Shown here: positions 56,082 through 64,000 of the stretch, in pieces
Numbering within the stretch: position 1 is the stretch's first letter
Layout of the letters: the number at the start of each line of letters is the position of its first letter
Source of the DNA: Coleophoma eucalyptorum
Lineage: Eukaryota > Ascomycota > Leotiomycetes > Helotiales > Dermateaceae
Reading direction: 5' to 3'
Length of the DNA: 64,000 bases
NCBI GenBank assembly: GCA_026120035.1
Contig: JALRME010000033.1
Location: forward strand, 1 to 64,000
The notes under the pieces: model-generated
Seen by the model: the letters and a program-made list of their open reading frames with translations, nothing else
Databases searched by the model: none
Told to the model about the DNA's origin: nothing
Program-made: the position numbers and the translations under genes

Positions 56082-58902
56082 TGCTGCTGTGGGTTCTATT
56101 CATGTTGGATCAGGCTGTATTGCGAAACGCTTTGAGTAGCGACTGCATCAAGACCCACACCACTTCTAGGATAGGAAGGCGCTTTAGATTATATCCAACA
56201 ATTCGTATTGATGGGCTGTGTCTTTGGCTGTTATTTAAAACCTATTAATAAAATATAACCATCGGACATATTGATTCTTTCAGTAAAAGGCGTCTTTCCA
56301 GGGCAGTTAGAACATGCATGAGTGTGGTTTTTGAAACTGATAATTATCGACGTCGCCCTTTCGGCCTGAGAAATAACTTCGGATAAGTGTGTTAAAAGTG
56401 GCTCCTTGAAAACGTTGTCGAATGCAGTACAGTCACCCATGCTTCTATTCAAGACAAGGCTGAAATCTGATGGATAATAACGTATCGTACCCTCGTCACC
56501 ATGCATGCATTTTTAATCGTGCCATTGTGAAAGATTTCCTTCCGACAACTCTTTCTACATCCTTCCAGCCTCCGTGACTGCATTTATGCAAGGCCCCTTT
56601 CCATAGAACAGTTGCTTTGCACACCTTATAGTTCTGTTATCTATATTTAAGCGCTTTGAGATAGCACCTGCGCATAGCCTGGCTTGTGAAATCCTCACTT
56701 TATTAGCCCTTCAAGTACACCTCGAGTAAGTACCGAACTACATATCTTTCTACAAAGCATACATATTTTAGGAGCAAACGTATCTGCCCTAGCAACGTCA
56801 CTATTCATCAATTGTATTGGAACATCTTCACAGTGCCATCTTCCGTGGTGAATGCAGCTGAATATATATAAATATCAACAGTGATACGGTGAAGTTTATT
56901 GCAGTGAATCAAGCGGAAAGTGTTATTTGTTAACCTTTCTTTCATATAGCTGTAAATTGAGGGACGAGAAGCCCGCTGGATTAACTACCATTCGGTATAG
57001 TAAGTGCTAATAGATGTCTTTACGAATACACTCTCAGCCTTGCCAACGACACAATCAAAACATATGGCGTACAGGAAGGAGGCACTATATATGATGCGGC
57101 AACTGAATATCACGACGGCAGTCTGGTCTATTTAGACATTATCTCTACACCTCACGGGTTGTTGATTTCGAACTGAACCATGATCACATGTCCGATTTCT
57201 GCAAGCAGTGTGCCGTAGTGAATACTCCAGGGACCTCTCCAAAGGACATATGATTAACTTGGAATTAACTAAGGTAGTTATAAGACGACAATTCAAGAAA
57301 TTCCTTTTTGATGAATTTATTTACAGCCATGAATCTTTCTACAGTATTTAGGGATGCTAACTGGGATAAACTTTTCCGTGCACGACATCTTCGGGTTATG
57401 GCCTTGACCTAGGACCGCTATTTGCAAAACGGTTTATAGCTTTGGACAATAATATAGTACAGTAAGTTTTGACAATATTGTATTATCTGTAAAAAAAAAT
57501 AGATATGAAACCAATTTAGACTGGTCAGTATATTTTGAAACAACCTGGAACTGAAAATAAATATTGAAGTGTAGTGAACGAGCTGCATTTTTAAGACCAA
57601 AGAAAGCAAAAGAAGGAACTCTATCGGCCTATCTGGTGAAACCAATGAGTGTCTGGCCTCTTCTATCGCTGCCACTGATTCTGCAAGCTGCCGTCTGAGT
57701 TTAAAGAGTTCCATCACAGAATAACACAGGGTCTAGTCTGTAAAAAACTTAGTATTTGAATTTCTCTTATAAAATGACACAAGCCAAGGGAACAAGAGCG
57801 ACAGCCAGAGAGCCTGCGCCGATAATTGCTCCAAGCCATGATGCTTTGCCATCTAGGGAGACCTTGGGCACTCAGTACGTGATTTATTAGCAGACATAGA
57901 AAAATTGTGCTTACCTTGGAAAGCAATTAACTCAAATGCAATATTACCTATTCACAAGGGTCTTTATTTCCTTATTAAGAACGCCATCATTATTTTCGAA
58001 CACTTGAATAATATTTTGTTATGTTTAAGCACCGAATAAAACGACTTGAAATCAAATGGATTTAGAAGGAGCTAAACACTAGTTATAAAGTGATAAGAGA
58101 TAACTATGCCATATGTATATAATATCTTACTTGGATATCACTAAATAGTCGGAGTGGTTAAGATTTTATGCTGTTATAGATAATAAGAATCAATGGTGAA
58201 TAAACTATATCTTCTTAAGATCTATTTTAATAAGGTAACTTTCTACGTAACAAATCTTACTAAAATACAGATGCATACATGCCCTTGCATATCAGTAGAT
58301 ATCTACGGAAGTTCGTCTTTTGTTCTTGAAGGTCGGGAGCTTAGAATGCTGCGACAGCCTCATTTTTCTGATTTCGCCCGGCTTGATACCCAAAATGCTC
58401 ACCGAGCCGCCTGTCATTGCGGCTTGAAGTGTGGCTGCTTATGCATGTTTCGACTTCACAGCCAATTATAGTGGTAGTTCATGTACCTTTTTGATACAGA
58501 TAACATGTATGGTAGGCAAGGAGGCTCTTTGTTTGGCTACCGGGGATTGTTCGATCCACAAGGATGGAAATTCACTACTTCTTGGAAATTTAGCCACCAC
58601 TGTATCGAATCAGTTTCCCAGTTTGGGGAAACTAGAGGACGTCTCAAACTCGGGTGTGCAGAATCAGTATCGTAGGCGTATTTAGCGCCAAAGCTTACGT
58701 GCCCCCCATTGTAGTTCGATGAGGCTGTTAGACTGCAGTCCAAAAACTTGGGCCAGAACCATTTTGCTCCTCTGGAGAAGTATCTAATCTCTACCAAAAA
58801 AGTTTCTCTTGTCGCAGGATCACCGCAAGCCTCTACAAAGCTGTTTCATCTACACCACAACCCCCAGTTTTCCACTTCATTGTCTATTAGCTCTTTACAA
58901 AT
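56082..58902. other. Long gene-poor AT-rich region (2.8 kb)
   Basis: Isolated protein-like runs occur (for example minus strand near 57850, DGKASWLGAIIGAGSLAV, and plus strand near 57050) but are too short and unsupported to call. No RNA genes or intact mobile elements were recognised. It ends with the promoter of the HET-ankyrin gene. Confidence 0.5.
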
Positions 58903-61900
58903 ATGAAAGCCCAATATCACTATAAGGCATTGTCGCGTCAAAACAATGTCCGATTACTCCGCCTTTTACCGAGCGAAGACCAAAACGCAGCGATTCGTTG
59001 TCAGCTATTTGAGTACAACTTCGATATAGTTGTGGAACCTCACCCTTATGAAGCTCTATCCTACTGCTGGGGCAGCGATGCGAAGACTTGCTTTATCTCT
59101 ATACGCAAGCACAAATTTGATATCACTAGTAATCTGTATAAGGCACTATTACGTCTTCGAAATCGCTTTCTCGACCGAATCATATGGGTAGATGCTGTTT
59201 GCATCAATCAAAAAAACTACCTAGAAAAGGTGCAACAGATTCGACTTATGCCTAAAATCTATGCTTGCGCGAACTGCGTAATTGTTTAGCTTGGGGAGGG
59301 AACCAATGACAATGACCAAGCACTCGAAGAATTACGTATCACAGCAAGTAAGAAAGCCGCCAACTCTACATATAAAGAAACAATCCAACAAAGTGTTGTA
59401 CAGCTTCTTCAGCGAGATTGGTTTCGGCGTATCTGGGTACTACTACAAACACTTCATAAGCAACACCAAATACTGAAAGTTGATCTAGGTCCTTCAAGAA
59501 GTTGCTGTAGCTCGACGCATACAGGTTTTGTACGGCCACTCAGGAATCGATGGATATGCTTTTTGTTTAGCTATAGATGCACTAAGTGAATCTTTAACAG
59601 CTCGCAGCGATTTACACATACTACAAAATGCAGTCCGATCAGTCACTTATCTTATTAGGGGAGCAATCTTTCGGCCTAGTCATCAGAGACTGGATCTAGC
59701 ATCTGAAGGTATCTGCCGACTAGGCGAGTTGGTAGATATGTTCCATGCCCATGAGGCATCTCAGATCCAAGATAAAGTATATGCTTTGCTTGGTATAAGT
59801 TCTGATACGAACAGTTCGAATCTGTTGTCGGACTATACACTTCCTTTTAACGAACTCTTTGAACAATTGACCAAATTTGTGTTCTCCGACAACATATCAG
59901 TCGAGACCCAGCGCGATAGGGAAGTTGCAGTGATTAAAGGCAAAGGTTATGTTCTCGGCAGTATATCGTTGGTAGAAGGCAAAATGGCTTCTAATAACAA
60001 ACAGCAAGTAAGAGTTATGTGGAAAGATATACGAAGAGATGTAAAACATCCAAGACATTGTTTTTCTCGTTGGACTCTCCAAGCTTCAGCAACAGCTCTC
60101 CAAGTCGGAGACCTTATTTGTCTCCTTCAGGGAGCCACTACACCTACGATAATCAGAGTATGTGAAGATTTTTCGGTTATTCTCGTCATTACCGCTTCTA
60201 CACCACCATATATTGAGACTGGAGGTAGAGATCTTAAGTGGTCAGAGATTTTACAGCAGGTAAATCTGCCTTTGCGTCAATTTACGCTTATTTGGGACTG
60301 GAAGACTTCTATAGAAGAATTGTGTCAACTAGGAAATTATACAACTTGGATACAGTCGAACAAATGGGTGTTGGGAAGTTTAAACAAATTAGAGGATCAT
60401 CTAGATGGAGCTACTCGGCTTTGGAATAATGCACTTTTGTTGGCGGATAGAGGTTCATTTGAAATGGCACAGGAACTATTTCAAAAAGCAATAGGGAGCT
60501 ATGAAGTAGCATTTAAGTTAGGAAGCTGGCAGACACCTATAAGTGCACAGGAGCTATTGGCATTATTACGGGGCAAAGGGGACGGGCATGAAACCGTCTT
60601 AGATCTGCTGCTCTTGAAGGATAGCGTAGATCGAATCATGCTGGAAACAAAATATACCACGGCACCATTATTATGGGCAGTGAAGGGGGACCACGAGGCC
60701 ATGGTCAAACTTTTGCTCGACACAGGGGATAGGGATATCAATGTTAGAGACAAAGATAATCGAACCCTGCTTTCATGGGCAGCAGGAGGTGGCTATCTCG
60801 GTATTGTCGAGCGCCTACTCGAAGAGAAAGCAGATGTTAATACAGCAACAAAATATGGTATAACAGCATTCCAAGAAGCAGCAGCAGGTGGCTATCTCGA
60901 TGTCATAGAACGGCTACTCCAAGAGAAAGCAGACGTCAATACAGTAACAGCTAGAAGCAAGGGAAGAACAGCATTTCAAGCAGCAGCAGGAGGGGGTCAT
61001 CTTAATGTTGTAGAACGGCTACTTCAAGAGAAAGCAGACGTCAATGCAGTAGCAGCAGAGTCTGGAGGAAGAACGGCACTCCAAGCAGCAGCAGAAGGCG
61101 GTTATCTTAATATTGTAGAACGGTTACTTGAAGAGAAAGCAGACGCCGATGCAGTAGCAGCAGAGTCTGAAGGAAGAACAGCATTTCAAGCAGCAGCAGG
61201 AGGGGGTCATCTTAATGTTGTAGAACGGTTACTTGAAGAGAAAGCAGACGCCGATGCAGTAGCAGCAGAGTCTGAAGGAAGAACAGCACTCCAAGGAGCA
61301 GCAGGAGGCGGTCATCTTAATATCGTAGAACGGCTACTACAGGAGAAAGCAGACGTGAATGCAGCAGCAGCAAAGTCTAAAGGAAGAACAGCACTTCAAG
61401 CAGCAGCAGGTGACGGTTATCTTAATATCGTAGAACGGCTACTCCAGGAGAAAGCAGACGTGAATTCAAAAGCAGCAGAGTCTGAAGGAAGAACGGCACT
61501 CCAAGCAGCAGCAGAAGGCGGGCATCTTAATGTTGTAAAACGGCTACTGCAAGAGAAAGCAGACGTGAATTCAAAAGCAGCAGAGCCTGAAGGAAGAACG
61601 GCACTCCAAGCAGCAGCAGAAGGCGGTCATCTCAATATCGTAGAACGGCTACTACAGGAGAAAGCAGACGTCAATGCAGTAGCAACATCAACGTATGGAG
61701 GAAGAACAGCACTCCAAGCAGCAGCAAAAGGCGGCCATCTTGATATCGTAGAACGGCTACTCCAAGAGAAAGCAGACGTCAATGCAGCAGCAGCAGAGCC
61801 TAAAGGAGGAACGGCACTCCAAGCAGCAGCAGAAGGCGGGCATCTTGATATCGTAGAACGACTACTTCAAGAGAAAGCAGACGTCAATGCAGCAGCAGCA

Positions 61901-62017
61901 ATATTTGGAAGAACAGCACTTCAAGCAGCAGCAGAAGGTGGTTATCTTAATATTGTAGAACGGCTGCTCCAAGAGAAAGCAGACGTCAATGTAGTAGCAG
62001 AACTTGGAGAAATTTAG
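58903..62017 (+). pseudogene. HET-domain/ankyrin-repeat protein with one premature TAG (pseudogene or recoded gene)
   Basis: Two exons, 58903-59436 and 59489-62017, form one frame of 1020 codons plus stop, interrupted only by a TAG at 59287-59289. The intron 59437-59488 (gtacta to ctag) joins WFRRIW to VLQEVAVARRIQ, the third HET motif. The first two HET motifs, YEALSYCWGSDAK and RIIWVDAVCINQKNY, lie before the TAG. The TAG stands in CANCVIV*LGEGTN, where HET proteins usually have Trp (VWLGE). A linker region (SLTARSDLHIL to NELFEQLTKFVFSD) follows and then 12-13 ankyrin repeats. HET domains trigger incompatibility cell death. Everything after the TAG is open, which is unusual for an old pseudogene. 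Confidence 0.82.
60761..62005 (+). repeat. Highly homogeneous ankyrin repeat array (about 12 units of 33-36 codons)
   Basis: Units follow the core GRTALQAAAEGGHLNIVERL then LQEKADVNAAA, at about 105 bp each. Some neighbouring units are almost identical over tens of bases, and one pair shares the distinctive KADADAVAAESE linker. Variation is concentrated in a few positions (H/Y, N/D, I/V and the linker). The strict core recurs in the NACHT-ankyrin gene at 24.5 kb. Confidence 0.93.
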
Positions 62018-62524
62018 GCATGTTTCCTTAGAAAGATTTGTCAATTATGTCAAGAAAGTGCTTGTTTTAACCCCAAAGATGCTGATGGAATAATGTTTCT
62101 CTTCGAACTGCACATTTCTGACAACATTGTTGGTCATAATGGGCATCTACAAATCCCTGATAAGTTATATCTCTCAGTCTAGAAAAAGTTTGACAAATAC
62201 GCTCTTTATTCAGATTGATAGCGCTTCATAAGCTGATGATCTTGTACCAAGGAGGCAGCAGACTCTACGTGATCTATAGTTATTGACAAGTATAAGATAC
62301 GCGAAGCAATGGTCTCTCTAATCGCGAGACGTGAACCATAAATTGTTAACAGCGTTCTATCTCTAAAATTTATAGGGGAAGAGAAATGTCCCAATTAAGT
62401 TCATATAATTGTATTGAATGGTTCAATGCAGGGTTACAAGATAAATTCCTTCGGTTCATATATAAAGGCCAAATATTGAGTTTACTTCCTTAAACCCTTT
62501 CCTTATAACAATCTCGATACTCGG
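62018..62524. other. Spacer between convergent HET-ankyrin and sugar-transporter genes
   Basis: AT-rich 3' flanks. Nothing was recognised. Confidence 0.5.
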
Positions 62525-63975
62525 TTATTGCTTTTCAGTATTTGATATACTACTGGAATTCGGACTATGATCTTCTCCACTGATAGTATGTACCTGTTTC
62601 TTCCAGGCAATAGATCGCCATGCAGGGATCTGTTGCTCAAAGAGCATGTCGACCTTTTTAAAACGTTAGTACTGAGCTGTTGAACAAACTAGGTTGTAAA
62701 TCCAGCATACCTCATGTCCAGATAACCCAGAAAGCTCTGGTACGCAGATGTATGCCCAGAAAACAGACAAGACGCTTATTCCAAACCACATATATGAAAT
62801 ATTGACCCCAAGATCTGCAGCAGTTGCATCGACAAGGTATGGAGTGACGAAACTGATGGACCATGTGGCAGTCCAATAAACAAGGAAAGTGATTGATGAG
62901 GAGAGAACTCGAAGGCGATCTGAATGTGTTTCACTCATGGTAACCCATCCTGTGTATCGTATCAGTAGTGCTGTCGGGTTGCAATCTTCACAAAGCAGGT
63001 TCGGAAATGCTACTTACCGACAGCCCCCCATGTTGTGGCGTAAGAAGCAATGAATATAACTGTACAGGCGATGAGAATATTTTGACTTGCAGTAGAGTTA
63101 GGTTTGAAGCTGTGAACAAGACCGCTAATAAGTTGCGTAATGGCCATAATACCACCTCCAACAAGAAGTAAAGCTCTCCTGCCCACCTTCTCAACCAGGT
63201 ATATAGAAGGGGCAGTGAAAATTGCGTTGACGAGTGCCAGAATTAAAGACACTAGATATGCGTTACTTACACCAGCAGCAATGAAGAATGTTGTGCCATA
63301 ACCAAACCAGAAGGTGATGCCTGTTGCAATGGTTGCCACTGCCATGCCCATAGCCAAAAGCGTCCGGCGTCTATTTGACCCCTGGAAGCATTCCTTATAA
63401 GTAACAGTCCCACGTGATACTTGCTCGGCAAGATGTTCTTGAATTTCTTCAATCGCAGTAGAAATAGCTGCGCAACTGGGGTCCAGATTTCGCAGTGCTC
63501 CAAGAGACTTGCGGGCTTCATCAGATTTATTCAGCTTCATCAAGATTGTTGGAGACTCTGGCGCAACTAGAGCTCCAATGCATACAAAGCTAGCTAGGGC
63601 TAGTTGAAATGCAACAGTCACACCTTTTATCCAAGGGAAAGAATCAGCACATTTTCAACAGGACAATATATGATACCAAAAACTTACGCCAACTTCTTGA
63701 ATCTGATAGATACTTTGAAGTGCCAAGACTGATACCACAGGCAAGAACATTGCCACAAGTAAGCAGTTGTGCATAAAGAGCGACGAAACGCCCTCTTGTA
63801 TTTGCCGAGGAACTCTCCACAAGGTAGATAGGGGAAAGCATGGAGATTAAGCCAAGGGCCATTCCTAGCAAAACTCTCCCCACGATGAACACAGCAGGTT
63901 CCACACCGGCGGTTTGCAAGGCCACGCCTATTGCATAAACGATGCCGGCCAAGAGAAATCCACCTCGTCGACCCA
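62525..63975 (-). CDS. MFS sugar transporter (SP family, hexose/maltose-permease-like), 5' part outside the window
   Basis: Four exons are visible, 63975-63688, 63623-63018, 62949-62711 and 62653-62525. The acceptor of the first (tatag at 63980-63976) shows that earlier exons lie beyond the right edge. GRRGGFLLAG is the end of motif A, GMALGLISMLSPIYLVESS and NTRGRFVALYAQ are helix 4-5 features, VAPESPTILMK is the PESP motif before the central loop, and VEKVGRRALLLVGG is the second-half RxGRR motif. FWAYICVPELSGLSGHEVDM matches the usual PETKGRTLEE region but in degenerate form. It ends with a polar tail (SISNTEKQ). It probably imports sugars at the plasma membrane. Confidence 0.85.
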
Positions 63976-64000
63976 CTATAGACTGTTAGCTTTCTTCTGC

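Noticed and set aside
57714..57926. Possible exon with a hydrophobic run (DGKASWLGAIIGAGSLAV) ending in a stop
   Set aside because: No upstream exon could be linked; too short to call a gene.
59433..59492. Apparent frameshift in the HET domain
   Set aside because: Explained by a 52-bp intron (59437-59488) that rebuilds the RIWVLQEVAVAR motif.
60761..62005. Regular 105-bp periodicity as a CRISPR-like or satellite array
   Set aside because: The period is codon-phased and encodes ankyrin repeats; no unique spacers, and the genome is eukaryotic.

Overview
This window is nuclear DNA of a filamentous ascomycete (Pezizomycotina). The evidence is genes with short GT-AG introns of about 50-70 bp, a Zn2Cys6 transcription factor, fungal-type MFS and ABCC pumps, fungal P450s, and fungal NACHT-ankyrin and HET-ankyrin incompatibility-type genes. 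A decayed pogo/Fot1-type transposon and a candidate solo LTR are also present. The sequence does not let me name the order or species. Gene models were spliced by hand from frame, splice signals and family motifs; no search was run.

Layout. (1) 1-1440: degenerate pogo/Fot1-like transposon. (2) 2.7-18.8 kb: a compact accessory cluster with two PhyH-type Fe(II)/2-oxoglutarate dioxygenases, a FAD monooxygenase, a Zn2Cys6 regulator, a CocE/NonD (S15-like) hydrolase, a DHA2 drug-efflux MFS and a second MFS carrier. No PKS, NRPS or terpene synthase is visible, so it is either one flank of a biosynthetic cluster or a stand-alone catabolic or detoxification pathway. Its two divergent promoters both carry a G-quadruplex-type tract. 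(3) 19.4-26.6 kb: an F-box/LRR-like gene relic, an apparently intact NACHT-ankyrin gene and the candidate solo LTR. (4) 26.6-41.2 kb: a second accessory group of DHA1 MFS, CYP52-like P450, hotdog thioesterase, second P450 and a full ABCC transporter, suggesting oxidation, release and export of an acyl compound. (5) 42-56 kb: a broken CorA-like gene, a secreted Cys-rich triple-repeat protein, a secreted PLC-like phosphodiesterase, a DAO-type FAD oxidoreductase and a T5orf172-domain protein, separated by gene-poor DNA. (6) 58.9-64 kb: a HET-ankyrin gene interrupted by one TAG, and a partial sugar transporter running off the right edge.

The most notable pattern is that four in-frame stops in three otherwise recognisable genes (transposase x2, CorA-like, HET-ankyrin) are all TAG, each where the family would be expected to have Trp (TGG). 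This fits RIP-like C-to-T mutation on the opposite strand. It also fits the UAG-to-UGG A-to-I mRNA recoding known in some filamentous ascomycetes. The HET-ankyrin gene is the most attractive test case because it is otherwise open for about 1,020 codons. A second shared pattern is that two ankyrin genes 35 kb apart carry very similar, internally homogenised repeats.
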